Below are positions 39,567-49,226 of a stretch of 64,000 bases of DNA, in pieces (position 1 is the stretch's first letter; every line of letters starts with the position of its first letter). A program made the translations under genes and the position numbers. Source of the stretch: Melioribacter sp. (GTDB taxonomy: Bacteria > Bacteroidota > Ignavibacteria > Ignavibacteriales > Melioribacteraceae); contig DYHW01000004.1 of the NCBI GenBank assembly GCA_020723965.1, positions 62,001 through 126,000 of the forward strand. The letters are read 5' to 3'. Below the pieces are notes generated by a model. That model was given only the letters and a program-made list of their open reading frames with translations, had not been told where the DNA came from and searched no databases.

Positions 39567-40120
39567 GAAAACTAAAAATATCTATCGTTCTGTTATTTGC
39601 AGCGAGCGCTATTTTTTACGCTCAAGAAAAAATAGATTATTCAACAGAACCCGGCTATTTTAATTTTGATGAGTTAGTCAATTTGAAAAATGCCGAGCTA
39701 ATAAACGAAATTGATATTGAAAGTCCGCTGCTTAAAATGATGGCGGGCATGTTCGAAGAAGAAAAGAAGGGTTCGCTTGGAGAAAAAATAAATGTTTTAA
39801 AACTTATCCGGGTTAAGGAATACAATATTGAGAAAAAGGATTTCGGAAATATCGAAGCATCGATTGAGTCAATGGATAAAGAACTTCAAACAAAAAAATG
39901 GGAACGGGTAATAAGAACAAAAAGCAAAACTAATTTCACTAACGTTTATGTAAGAAGAGATTCAAAAGATCAGTATGTTGGTCTTGTTGTTACTTCTTTG
40001 GATAAAGAAGGAAAAGCAACTTTTGTTAATATCGTTGGCGAGTTAGATTTAGAAACCATTGGCAAAATGTCGAAGGAGCTAAACATTCCGCAGCTAGACA
40101 AAGTAAAAAAAGAAAAATAG
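39563..40120 (+). CDS. DUF4252-like exported protein
   Basis: This 185-residue exported protein has a signal peptide (SIVLLFAASAIFYAQ) and an alpha/beta body resembling DUF4252: a helix bundle followed by WERVIRTKSKTNFTNVYVRR, VGLVVTSL and NIVGELDLETIGKMSKEL. Members are commonly the terminal gene of ECF sigma operons in Bacteroidota. It overlaps its upstream neighbour by 4 bp. The molecular role is unknown. Confidence 0.7.
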   Translation: MRKLKISIVLLFAASAIFYAQEKIDYSTEPGYFNFDELVNLKNAELINEIDIESPLLKMMAGMFEEEKKGSLGEKINVLKLIRVKEYNIEKKDFGNIEASIESMDKELQTKKWERVIRTKSKTNFTNVYVRRDSKDQYVGLVVTSLDKEGKATFVNIVGELDLETIGKMSKELNIPQLDKVKKEK

Positions 40121-40206
40121 CATCTTCTATTTTTGTAAACCTAAGAAGAGTACGATTTAATCTGGCGCGGCATCCTGCAGAAACGGATTGATTATGAATT
40201 GAGCGT

Positions 40207-41028
40207 CTAAAGTTTATATTCTATAATAGGATTTTTAATTGGTCTTCCGCTCGGGTCCAAAATTATAAGCAGAACTCTATCGGTAATTTCATAGTGTGTC
40301 TTCAGAAAGTCTTTTAGCTCTTTCATATTGAATGAAATTATTTTAGTAATGTATGCAAGACAGACATCGCCTTGCAAATCATGAGAAAGATTAAGCGTAA
40401 CTTGCGCGGGGTTCGATTTTGCTATTTCCCTGTAAGCAAAAAGATCGATAAAGTGATCCGCGCATCCGCCGCTATAGCCAACAGAAAATGTAATAATATC
40501 TTTTTCTAACGAAACATCGTTCACGTTCAGCATATCTTTTTTAATAAGTCCGCTATTATTAGAGTCAATAAGCAAAACCGGACGCGGTTCTTTTTCATCA
40601 AACTTCTTTATAATAATATCAACGTAATAATCCTCCGGCATGATACGAACAGTAGTTTTGGGTGCGGGATAAAGTGCTTTTAACTCGATAGTGTATTTAC
40701 CAGCAAAAATTTTTTTTGGAAAAAGATCTGTGCGCAGAGTAAATTCTTTTGAAGAGTTATTTGTGGTTGCACACAGTTTTACTTCGCCATCGCCGGGCCA
40801 AATGCAAATAGCATCGATCGGGCATCGCGAATCAGAGACAACGCCCTCAAACTTTATATTAAGTTCTCTGTTTATGATTGCTGCTTCTTTATATTTAAGT
40901 CGAACTATGACGGGTTCTGTTTTGATTATGACCGATTGATAGTAGGGAAAAGTTAATTCGGACTCTTGTGAACAGGCCAAAGCAAAAATGAGAGATAAAA
41001 GTGATATTAATTTAAATACACGCTTCAT
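40207..41028 (-). CDS. Lipoprotein of unknown function
   Basis: The 273-residue lipoprotein has a signal sequence ending in the lipobox IFALAC. It contains VVSDSRCPIDAICIWPGDGE, a Cys pair seen in several uncharacterised Bacteroidota lipoproteins, and a second half with FSVGYSGGCADHFIDL. The cysteines suggest disulfides in the periplasm. It is monocistronic, convergent with the sigma operon. No function is assigned. Confidence 0.7.
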   Translation of the reverse strand: MKRVFKLISLLSLIFALACSQESELTFPYYQSVIIKTEPVIVRLKYKEAAIINRELNIKFEGVVSDSRCPIDAICIWPGDGEVKLCATTNNSSKEFTLRTDLFPKKIFAGKYTIELKALYPAPKTTVRIMPEDYYVDIIIKKFDEKEPRPVLLIDSNNSGLIKKDMLNVNDVSLEKDIITFSVGYSGGCADHFIDLFAYREIAKSNPAQVTLNLSHDLQGDVCLAYITKIISFNMKELKDFLKTHYEITDRVLLIILDPSGRPIKNPIIEYKL

Positions 41029-41235
41029 AAAAAACAGATAGAATATTGCGGGTATAAATTATCGAATTAGTTGTTAATAAAATGAAAAATAAAACGCACA
41101 AATAATCTCTTCAAAATTATTGCCGATACGAAACACGGTTGAATTATTTTTTCATTTAGTTTTGTTACAACAGAAAATCACATTTCTTTACCCTCTGTGA
41201 TAAACCATATAAAAAGAAATTCGTAAGCAAATCTT

Positions 41236-42159
41236 TCAAAAAGAAGGCGCTTGCTTTGTTGTCAAATATTCGTATGCTCTTTCAAGATTCATTTTTTTCA
41301 TTCCCTCGCGTTGTTCTTTGATATCGACAACACCAGGAATTTCTGTTGAAGCGGCGACTTCTTCTTTTGTTTTTCCGTTTTTAATTTCTTTGGAGACAAA
41401 ATCCAAAAGAGCTGTAATATAATCGCGCATGCAGTATAAATCTTTTTGAGAGCCCGTTAAAAGATCTGTAGATGCGGCATGACCAAATATGTAAATAGTA
41501 TCTTTACTAAAATGTGTTGCAGCTTTTTCTAAGAATTCAATCCATCCATTTAGCGAAGCGCCGCCGGGCAAATCAATAAATGGAAAAGTTTTATTGAACA
41601 CAAGATCGCCCATGTGGACAACATTCGAATTAACAAATTGAATTACCGCATCGCCCCCTGTGTGTGCAGCGCAATAATGTTTAGCGTAAAGTTTTTCTTT
41701 GCCAAGGTCAAAAGTCCATTCATCTCTGAATGTTACATTTGCATATGCTTGCGGTTTATCAGGATTATTGCCGTAAAATTTCTTTTGTAGTTCAACACAG
41801 TTTTCGTGTGCAGCAATTATTGATGTAAAATCTTTCAAGTAGATATTGCCGTTCGTATGATCTCCATGATGATGTGTGTTGAAAAGAAGGTCTATATTGC
41901 GTTGTGTTTTTTGCTTAACACCTCTCACAAAATTTTTAGCTGTTTCTTCGTATTGTGAATCAACCACAACAACAGCATCATCAGAAATAAACCACCCGAT
42001 TGTTCCCCCGCGCTCTGTGTAAATGCCGATATTATCACGAATAATTCTAAATCCAGAAGGAGAGGCAATAAATTTTGCAATAACGTTAGTATTAGGAAGC
42101 AAGAAGCCGCCTGCTATGAGCGAAGAAGCTTTTATAAAATTCTTTCTTGTTATTTTCAT
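41236..42159 (-). CDS. Metallo-beta-lactamase-fold hydrolase, exported
   Basis: This 307-residue MBL-fold protein carries the zinc motif NTHHHGDHTNGN, with HCAAHTGGDAV and GHAAST providing further ligands. The N-terminus (ITRKNFIKASSLIAGGFLLP) looks like a Tat-type signal, although the pair is RK rather than RR, so it is probably periplasmic. MBL-fold proteins hydrolyse thioesters, lactams or phosphoesters; the substrate here is unknown. It is monocistronic. Confidence 0.88.
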   Translation of the reverse strand: MKITRKNFIKASSLIAGGFLLPNTNVIAKFIASPSGFRIIRDNIGIYTERGGTIGWFISDDAVVVVDSQYEETAKNFVRGVKQKTQRNIDLLFNTHHHGDHTNGNIYLKDFTSIIAAHENCVELQKKFYGNNPDKPQAYANVTFRDEWTFDLGKEKLYAKHYCAAHTGGDAVIQFVNSNVVHMGDLVFNKTFPFIDLPGGASLNGWIEFLEKAATHFSKDTIYIFGHAASTDLLTGSQKDLYCMRDYITALLDFVSKEIKNGKTKEEVAASTEIPGVVDIKEQREGMKKMNLERAYEYLTTKQAPSF

Positions 42160-42555
42160 TGTGATATCTCTATTTGTTTTTAAGCATTGTTATTTTCTTT
42201 TATAATTTACTATAAAACAGCGGCTTAATTCAAGAAAATAAAAAACTGAACTAATAAAGAATGCACGTTAGGCATAGCTCTATGCTAAGGGTCAGTGCTA
42301 ATTTTTGCCACCTCGAAGAGATCAAGAACAAAGTAGCGCTGCGCAAAATTTTTTCAAGAATTCCGGTTATCTAAAAGCAATCTGCCTTTTGGTGAAATAG
42401 AAAAACAGAGATTTAAATTCTATATTTAATTTGGATTTAAGAAATAGAATTAGCTGAAGTGTTTCCAAAAGTATATTTACTGTAGAATAGTTTGGATAAA
42501 ACTGAGAAAAGATGCATATAAATAAATTTAATCTGTATACTGCACCGGAGACATT
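42160..42555. other. Intergenic region between divergent MBL and acyl-CoA synthetase genes
   Basis: This 396-bp AT-rich gap should hold both promoters. A short perfect hairpin GCATAG-CT-CTATGC sits at 42272-42285. I see no gene or other element. Confidence 0.4.
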
Positions 42556-44640
42556 ATGATTTCTTCCCTTTATAATTTTTTCTACCCAAAATCAATTTGC
42601 GTTGTTGGCGCTTCTGCAAAAGAAAAGAGTATCGGATACGAGCTGCTTAAGACGATCAAAGTTTACAGATATACAGGAAAAGTTTTTCCTGTCAATCCAA
42701 ATGCGGATAATGTTCTGGGCTACAAATGCTATCGCACAATTGAAGAAATAAACAAGCCGATTGACCTTGCGGTCATTATTGTTCCAAAGCAATTCGCTGA
42801 AGAATCTGTTGATGCGCTTCTTAGGAAAAAAGTAAGTTCTATTATTCTCATTACTGCCGGGTTTAAAGAAATTGGTAAAGAAGGAGAAGAACTCGAGAAG
42901 CGGATTATCCGAAAAATAAAAAATTCCGGCGCTCGAATGGTTGGACCAAATTGCATGGGCGTAATCAACACAATGGCGGCAATAAAACTGAATGCAACTT
43001 TTGTGGCAGAAAAACCTGAAGTCGGCGCCACTGGTTTTCTTTCACAAAGCGGAGCGCTTGGCGCTGCTGTTTTAAATTCTTTAAGAGAAACTGATATAAA
43101 GTTTGCACACTTCATCAGTGTGGGTAACAAAGCCGACGTAAACGAAAATGATCTTCTTCATTTTTGGCAAAATGACGGCAACATAAAGACGCTTACATTC
43201 TATCTTGAAAGTTTTGTGAACGGAACCGGGTTCATACACCCGTTTATTACCGGCGAGATAACAAAGCCGGTCATTATTTTAAAAGCTGGACGAACACAAA
43301 GTGGAATGAAAGCCGCTTCATCGCACACGGGCGCGTTAAGCAGCGAAGACAAAGTTGTTGAAGCGCTGTTGGATCAATTCGGAATTATCCGCGCTAATAA
43401 TTTGAACGAGCTTTTCAACACGGCAAAGGGATTTGAGAATTTTAAGATGCCGAGAGGTAATCGGGTTGCTGTAGTAACTAACGCCGGCGGTCCGGCTATC
43501 TTATGTGTTGATTCACTTGAGAAAGAAAGATTATTGCTCGCAAATTTTTCAGAAGAAACGAAAAAACAGCTTCGCAATATTGTTCAGCCTGAAGGAAGCG
43601 TTGAAAATCCGGTTGATCTTTTGCCTGGCGGGAACGCAGAGGTTTATAAAAAAATAAACGAGATTGTTGCAGATGATGAAAATGTAGACGCAGTGGTTTC
43701 AATCTTTGTTGAGCCCGTGATGGTCTCTCCATTCGAAGTTATTGAAAGTGTTAATTCGATTCAAAGCGAAAAGCCAATTTTTCAGGTGGCAATGCCGCTG
43801 CCGGAATTCTGGGAAAAATACCGCAACCATTCTTTGACAAAAATACCGCTATTCAAAAACCCGGAAGACCCCGCTAAAGTCATTTCTAATTTGTTGTTTT
43901 ATACTTCATGGAAGCAGAGAATTGCAAAAAACAGAAAAGAATACACAGACTTGCTTGAATTAAAAACCAGCAAAAATAATTTTGTAAACGGCTTTATTTC
44001 ACAAGCAGAAGTAGAGAAGCTATGCAAAGAATATGATCTGCCGCTTGCAAAATACAAGCTGATAAAACCAACTGAACTTAACTGCGTTGAAAAGGATTTC
44101 TATCCGCTTGTTCTAAAGGGGGTCAATAAAAGTGTTGTGCACAAATCGGAGTTAAGCGCGGTTAGACTTAATATAAAAACGCAGGACGAATTGGCACGAG
44201 CAGCAGAAGAAATAACAGAAAATTTTGCGCGAAACGGATTTTTTGTTGAAGAATTTCTTATTCAACCGTTTGTTAAAACAAAACATGAATTGCTAGTTGG
44301 CGGATTTAGAGACCAATCGTTTGGCCCAATAATAATGTTTGGTTCCGGCGGAAAGTATGTTGAAGTAATTGGCGATACGACGATCAAATCTTGCTATCTT
44401 TCCGATGACGATATTGAAGAGATGATCAACTCAACTAATATTGGTAAAATATTGCGCGGAGTTCGCGGAGAAGCGAGCTGTAACATAACTGCGCTTAAAG
44501 AGATAATTAAACGTTGCACCGTATTGATGATCGAAAATGAAAATATAGTTGAGCTCGATTTGAACCCGTTGATTATTGGAGAAGATAATAAATATTACGC
44601 GGTTGATGTTCGTGTAAAATGTAAAAACAATCCTTTCTGA
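42556..44640 (+). CDS. ADP-forming acyl-CoA (acetyl-CoA) synthetase, single-chain
   Basis: This 694-residue NDP-forming enzyme interconverts acyl-CoA plus ADP and phosphate with the acid plus ATP and CoA, giving substrate-level ATP. Domains in order are CoA-binding (from VVGASAKEKSIGYELLK), two succinyl-CoA-ligase-like domains including the phosphohistidine loop SSHTGALSSEDK, and a C-terminal ATP-grasp domain (VVHKSELSAVRL onward). Length is normal for fused alpha-beta forms. It is monocistronic. Confidence 0.93.
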   Translation: MISSLYNFFYPKSICVVGASAKEKSIGYELLKTIKVYRYTGKVFPVNPNADNVLGYKCYRTIEEINKPIDLAVIIVPKQFAEESVDALLRKKVSSIILITAGFKEIGKEGEELEKRIIRKIKNSGARMVGPNCMGVINTMAAIKLNATFVAEKPEVGATGFLSQSGALGAAVLNSLRETDIKFAHFISVGNKADVNENDLLHFWQNDGNIKTLTFYLESFVNGTGFIHPFITGEITKPVIILKAGRTQSGMKAASSHTGALSSEDKVVEALLDQFGIIRANNLNELFNTAKGFENFKMPRGNRVAVVTNAGGPAILCVDSLEKERLLLANFSEETKKQLRNIVQPEGSVENPVDLLPGGNAEVYKKINEIVADDENVDAVVSIFVEPVMVSPFEVIESVNSIQSEKPIFQVAMPLPEFWEKYRNHSLTKIPLFKNPEDPAKVISNLLFYTSWKQRIAKNRKEYTDLLELKTSKNNFVNGFISQAEVEKLCKEYDLPLAKYKLIKPTELNCVEKDFYPLVLKGVNKSVVHKSELSAVRLNIKTQDELARAAEEITENFARNGFFVEEFLIQPFVKTKHELLVGGFRDQSFGPIIMFGSGGKYVEVIGDTTIKSCYLSDDDIEEMINSTNIGKILRGVRGEASCNITALKEIIKRCTVLMIENENIVELDLNPLIIGEDNKYYAVDVRVKCKNNPF

Positions 44641-44752
44641 AAATTTATTACTAGAAATTTCACATTATTTTCAAGAGAACGACATCATTTCATTTTTTCA
44701 ATTATAAAAAACCACGGACCTGTTTATAGCTACGAATTGAGAGAGCTTTACT

Positions 44753-45517
44753 TTATTCTCCGAGCTTTTTTTGCGGGACTTGCTGATTGATGTTAATTAG
44801 TTCGGGGCGATTCTTGAAAAGCTTTAAAATATCTTCTAACAAAAATATTTTCTTTTGATTATAAAGCGCTTTATATATTTCTTCGACGAGCTTAAAATCT
44901 TCTTCTGTGTCAACTGTCCATCGGTGAAACGAATAATCTTTTTCGCTAACAAAGTTTTTGATTTTGAACATTTGAGGATGCTCATAAATGAACGGGGTTA
45001 CGTGTTCGCGTTCGTATTCTTTTGCAGCCTGGCGATTAACTTTAAGAAGCGTTCGGAAAGAAAATATTTCAATATCTAGTCCACGTGGAAATGTTCGATG
45101 AATTGTGTTGCTTAGATAATCAAATATTCTAAGTTCGTTCAATTTCAAAAATGCTTTGATCATTTTGTCAACAATTTCAGGATCGATTAGGGGGCAATCT
45201 GCAGTAATCCGAACTATAATCTCTGTTCTGAATTTTTTAGCACATTCAAAATATCTGTTTAACACGTCGTCCGAACTGCCACGATAAAACAAAATTCTGT
45301 TTTCTTTACAGAATAATTCAATTTGGTTATCTTCCGGAAGTGTTGTTGTTGCAATTACAGTCTTATGAATAAGTTTTGAATGAGAAAGACGGTTGAAGAC
45401 GTGCCAAAGCATCGGTTTGCCGCTAAGTGGTCTTAATACTTTCCCGGGCAACCGAGTTGAACCCACGCGCGCTTGCACAATTGCGATAATTTTCGGTATA
45501 GTTGTAAAGCTATTCAA
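44753..45517 (-). CDS. SpsF-type cytidylyltransferase (probable CMP-nonulosonate synthetase)
   Basis: This 254-residue nucleotidyltransferase has the N-terminal IAIVQARVGSTRLPGKVL motif of the SpsF/CMP-sugar synthetase family, then RITADCPLIDPE. In the operon it occupies the place of PseF, which activates pseudaminic acid with CTP, but its motif is of SpsF type rather than the classical PseF type. The start is TTG, inside the last codons of pseI (8-bp overlap). The assignment to CMP-sugar activation is from context. Confidence 0.85.
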   Translation of the reverse strand: MNSFTTIPKIIAIVQARVGSTRLPGKVLRPLSGKPMLWHVFNRLSHSKLIHKTVIATTTLPEDNQIELFCKENRILFYRGSSDDVLNRYFECAKKFRTEIIVRITADCPLIDPEIVDKMIKAFLKLNELRIFDYLSNTIHRTFPRGLDIEIFSFRTLLKVNRQAAKEYEREHVTPFIYEHPQMFKIKNFVSEKDYSFHRWTVDTEEDFKLVEEIYKALYNQKKIFLLEDILKLFKNRPELININQQVPQKKLGE

Positions 45518-46556
45518 TCAAGTCCAAATTTAATGGAGTTCCTTTTTCGATATTCTTTTTTGCTTTTTTCCCTAGAACATTTTTCAAAAACTTTGGCGGC
45601 AGTCCATTTGATGGTCTGATGGAACGAACATTATCATCGGTAAAAACTTCGCCGGCTTTTATATCTTTAACTACAAAAAGCGAGCGGGCAAAATATCTGC
45701 TTCGTTTTACTTTTTCTGTTAATTCTAATATTGGATTGCCCAAAGATTTTTCAACATTGCGGACTGCATCTACCATTTGCTTAAATTCGTGGGGTTCGAG
45801 TGAAAACGCCGCATCTGGTCCCCCCATTTTTCTATCGAGAATAAAATGCTTCTCAATTATTCTTGCGCCGATTGCTGCCGCCGCTACTGACGCCGTTGTT
45901 CCGAGCGTGTGATCAGAAAGTCCCGCGACAACATTAAATTTTTCTGAGAGATAAGGAATTGCTTTCAAGTTTGCTTCTTCAATTGGAGCGGGATATTCAG
46001 ACGTGCATTTCAAAAGAGCAATTTGATTGTTGCCTACTCTTCTGCATGCTTCAACAGCTTCAAAAACGTCTTCCTCTGTTGCAATTCCTGTTGAGATAAT
46101 AACTGGCTTTCCTTTCGAAGCCGCATATTCAATTAACGGAATATCGACAATTTCAAATGAGGCAATTTTATAAGCCGGAACATCTAACTTTTCAAGAAAA
46201 TCTACGGCTGTTTTATCGAAAGGAGTTGAAAAACAGATCAATCCAAGTTCTTCCGCATATTTTTTTAACTTCGGCTGCCATTCCCACGGAGTATATGCTT
46301 GCTGATAAAGCTTGTAAAGAGTTGTTCCATCCCAAATTGTGCCCTGCTTGATCTTAAAAAAATCTTTATCGCTGTCTAATGTTATTGTATCAGGAGTGTA
46401 TGTTTGAAATTTTACAGCATCGGCTCCGCATTCTTTAATTGCCTTGATGCTTTCAACAGCAAGATCAAACTTTTGATCATGATTGGCAGAGAGTTCGGCA
46501 ATAATAAAAACTTTTGACCCGCTGCCTATTTTATTTCCGCTGATAATTATTTCCAT
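45510..46556 (-). CDS. pseI: Pseudaminic acid synthase
   Basis: PseI condenses 2,4-diacetamido-2,4,6-trideoxy-altrose with phosphoenolpyruvate to give pseudaminic acid. The 348-residue protein has a TIM barrel of NeuB type (FIIAELSANHDQKFDLA, AVKFQTYTPDT) and a C-terminal SAF domain (SLFVVKDIKAGEVFTDDNVR, RPSNGLPP). It overlaps the pseGH fusion by 26 bp and the SpsF-type gene by 8 bp. NeuB homologues share this architecture, but the neighbouring pseB/C/G/H genes favour pseudaminic acid. Confidence 0.92.
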   Translation of the reverse strand: MEIIISGNKIGSGSKVFIIAELSANHDQKFDLAVESIKAIKECGADAVKFQTYTPDTITLDSDKDFFKIKQGTIWDGTTLYKLYQQAYTPWEWQPKLKKYAEELGLICFSTPFDKTAVDFLEKLDVPAYKIASFEIVDIPLIEYAASKGKPVIISTGIATEEDVFEAVEACRRVGNNQIALLKCTSEYPAPIEEANLKAIPYLSEKFNVVAGLSDHTLGTTASVAAAAIGARIIEKHFILDRKMGGPDAAFSLEPHEFKQMVDAVRNVEKSLGNPILELTEKVKRSRYFARSLFVVKDIKAGEVFTDDNVRSIRPSNGLPPKFLKNVLGKKAKKNIEKGTPLNLDLIE

Positions 46557-48021
46557 CTTGTCTTGTCAGTTTGTAAACAAGAAATTCTTCTTCATTGATT
46601 TTTTCTTTGTGAGAAAAAATATAACCCGACCTGCTGAATGCTTTTATAGAAGGGATATTTAACGGATGAATATAAGCAAGTATGCTGTTCACATTTGGTT
46701 TTTCGTGAAAGTATTTGTAGCTGGATTGAAATATTATATTTTTTGCAAATCCTTTTCCTCTATATTCTTTGTCGATGCTAATGTTGATAGAAGCGAAAGA
46801 ACCGGTTACATCGAAACGAACTTGCCCGATAAAGTTATCATTGTTAGTAAAAGCTAATAGAAAGATACAATCATCATCCAACAATTTCCCGCTTAACCAA
46901 TCAAGATGCTCAAACCAATTTATAGGGTTCTGATTTATTGAGTTGGTTCTTACAAGCCGATCGTTCGATAAATTGAAAATAATGGCAGAGTCTTTATGAG
47001 TAGCATTTCTGAGGTAAAATCCATGCTTGCCGGAATATTTATCAATTAAGAATTGAACAATGCGTTTTGCTCCTGTGCCATCTACTTTTTGTTTGCCGAT
47101 TCTGCTTAGCTCTTCCCGAATTTGTTTCCTTTTAAGATTAGCAAGTCTTAACAGTAGTCTGTTTTCCAAATTTGGCTGTAGATATGTTAGCTCTGAATCA
47201 ATAAATTTTTCTTTAACCCACCCTGCAAGATTGTTCTTCTGATTGTCTGCAACCGCAATAGCAATAGTTGGTATGCCAACTTGTGCAAGCTCATATATTG
47301 TTTGTCCGGCAGCAGAAATAGCAACGTCGCACTCAAGCATAAGATTAAGCATTTCTGTTGCAGAAGGCGTTGTGTAGATTTCAGTAAGTTTATCTTTGGC
47401 TTTTATTATCTGATCTACATTTTGGAAACCGCCGCCTATAACTACTTTCTTTTTTATGTCGGGGTAATTGCGGACGATTACTTTTAAAATTCTAGGAGTA
47501 AGATTATGAACATCCTGCCCGCCAAAAGTAATAAGAATGCTATGAATACTTAGCCGGGTTTGTTTATCAGGAATATCCCAGAATTCTTTTCGAAGAGGAG
47601 TGTACTTTGTTCCAAGCAAAAGTGTTTGATCATTTTTCGTTGAATAGTCTAATTCTTTGCCGTTGATAGAGCCGTTGAGAATAATTCCGCTCGGGTAATC
47701 CAATCTTTTGTAGTCGTCTATAAATAGAGGCAAAGGAGTTGAAAGAGAAATTTTTTCGTAAAAGTTTTTATTTGCCAAATAAGAATCAACTATAACAACA
47801 TCGCTATCGTTAATTTTATTAAAGAACAATTCTTTTTCTTCAACCCAGTTTATTATCTCATAATTCACATCCTTTAAAAGATTCTTAAATGTGCTGTCGC
47901 CATTGATGTAAAATGAAGGGATAATATTTCTGGCTTCAAATGCCTGATAAAGCGAAAGACATCTGGTAATGTGTCCATATCCTATTGTATGAGATCCTTC
48001 TGTAACTATCGAAACTTTCAT
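46531..48021 (-). CDS. pseG: PseG-PseH fusion: UDP-sugar hydrolase plus N-acetyltransferase
   Basis: This 496-residue protein combines two steps. Residues 1 to about 330 are PseG-like glycosyltransferase-B fold (EGSHTIGYGHITRCLSL, ITFGGQD, AAGQTIYELAQVGIPT), removing UDP from the diacetamido sugar. Residues about 336-496 are a GNAT domain (LRNATHKDSAIIFNLSNDR, IDKEYRGKGFAK), as in PseH, which acetylates the 4-amino group before PseG acts. In most organisms these are separate genes. It overlaps pseC by 4 bp and pseI by 26 bp. Confidence 0.9.
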   Translation of the reverse strand: MKVSIVTEGSHTIGYGHITRCLSLYQAFEARNIIPSFYINGDSTFKNLLKDVNYEIINWVEEKELFFNKINDSDVVIVDSYLANKNFYEKISLSTPLPLFIDDYKRLDYPSGIILNGSINGKELDYSTKNDQTLLLGTKYTPLRKEFWDIPDKQTRLSIHSILITFGGQDVHNLTPRILKVIVRNYPDIKKKVVIGGGFQNVDQIIKAKDKLTEIYTTPSATEMLNLMLECDVAISAAGQTIYELAQVGIPTIAIAVADNQKNNLAGWVKEKFIDSELTYLQPNLENRLLLRLANLKRKQIREELSRIGKQKVDGTGAKRIVQFLIDKYSGKHGFYLRNATHKDSAIIFNLSNDRLVRTNSINQNPINWFEHLDWLSGKLLDDDCIFLLAFTNNDNFIGQVRFDVTGSFASINISIDKEYRGKGFAKNIIFQSSYKYFHEKPNVNSILAYIHPLNIPSIKAFSRSGYIFSHKEKINEEEFLVYKLTRQDGNNYQRK

Positions 48022-49226
48022 AAAGCGCTTTCTAATGCTTCAACTATTGTCTTTGAAATATAATTCAAGTCTTCTTCTTCAAGCGAAGGATAGATGGGGA
48101 TCGAAATTTCTCTCTCGTAAAATTTTTCTGCTATCGGAAAATCACCCGCCATGAATCCGTAATTCCTTCTGTAAAATGGTTGAAGATGAACCGGTATATA
48201 ATGCACCTGCCCGATTATATTTTTCTGTTTGAGATATGCAAAGAAATTCTTTTTTGCAATCTTTAAATCGTCAAATTTAATTTGAAGCGGATAGAGATGG
48301 TAAGCGTGTTTTACATTTTTTGAAACGTGCGGAGCTATTATATTTTTATTCTTACCAAAAAAATCATCATAATATTTTGCAATTTTTCTCCGTTTGTCAA
48401 CAAATGCTTCTAATTTTTGCATTTGACTTATTCCTAGCGCGCACTGAAAATCTGTGATGCGGTAGTTGAAACCAACTTCATGCATTTCATAATACCAGGG
48501 TCCGTCATTCTTTTCAAGAATTGATTTATCTTTTGTCATTCCGTGAGAGCGGAGCGTTTTGATTTTTTTATCGAGCGATTCATTATTTGTTAAAACAGCA
48601 CCCCCCTCGCCAGTTGTAATATGCTTAACTGGATGAAAGCTTAAATTGACTGCATCTGCATATTTTGCAGCGTATTGAAGATCATTTTTGTATTCGGCGC
48701 CAAGCGCGTGGCAATAATCGTTCACTAGTTGAAAGCCAAATTTTTCTTGCAGAGTTTTAAGTGCGCTCCAATCGCATGGCTGTCCGGCATAATCAACTGC
48801 AACAACTGCTTTTATTTTTTTGTTTTGCGCCGCATACAGATTTAATTTCCGTTCGAGTTCGTTTGGATTTATTGTGTAAGTGTCGGGGTTAATATCAACA
48901 AAATCCGGAGTGGCGCCCGCATAAACAGCGCAGTTAACGCTTGCGAGAAATGTAATAGGCGATGTTATTATTATATCGTCTTTCTTCCAGCCCAAACCGA
49001 GCGCAATTAAATGAAGTCCTGCCGTTCCGGTTGCAACCGCCGAGGCATATTTACTGCCGAACTTTATGTTGAGCGCCTCTTCAAATTTTGAAACCGTGGG
49101 ACCTTGAGTTAGCCAATCTGATCTTAAAATTTCTACGACCGATTGAATATCATCGTTGTCGATCGACTGTCTGCCATATGAGTAGGTCTTAGTTATCTGT
49201 TGTCGGTTATCTGCTTTCGGATTCAT
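48018..49226 (-). CDS. pseC: UDP-4-amino-4,6-dideoxy-N-acetyl-altrosamine transaminase
   Basis: PseC is a PLP-dependent DegT/DnrJ-type aminotransferase; it adds the 4-amino group to the product of PseB. The 402-residue protein has WLTQGPTVSKFEEAL, GTAGLHLIALGLGW, the PLP lysine in LSFHPVKHITTGEGGAV, and EVGFNYRITDFQCALG. ATGA overlaps of 4 bp on both sides link it to the four-helix-bundle gene upstream and pseGH downstream. Confidence 0.92.
   Translation of the reverse strand: MNPKADNRQQITKTYSYGRQSIDNDDIQSVVEILRSDWLTQGPTVSKFEEALNIKFGSKYASAVATGTAGLHLIALGLGWKKDDIIITSPITFLASVNCAVYAGATPDFVDINPDTYTINPNELERKLNLYAAQNKKIKAVVAVDYAGQPCDWSALKTLQEKFGFQLVNDYCHALGAEYKNDLQYAAKYADAVNLSFHPVKHITTGEGGAVLTNNESLDKKIKTLRSHGMTKDKSILEKNDGPWYYEMHEVGFNYRITDFQCALGISQMQKLEAFVDKRRKIAKYYDDFFGKNKNIIAPHVSKNVKHAYHLYPLQIKFDDLKIAKKNFFAYLKQKNIIGQVHYIPVHLQPFYRRNYGFMAGDFPIAEKFYEREISIPIYPSLEEEDLNYISKTIVEALESAL

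Noticed and set aside
42272..42285. GCATAG-CT-CTATGC hairpin as a terminator or riboswitch
   Set aside because: The stem is only 6 bp with a 2-base loop, there is no T-run, and it lies between divergent promoters.
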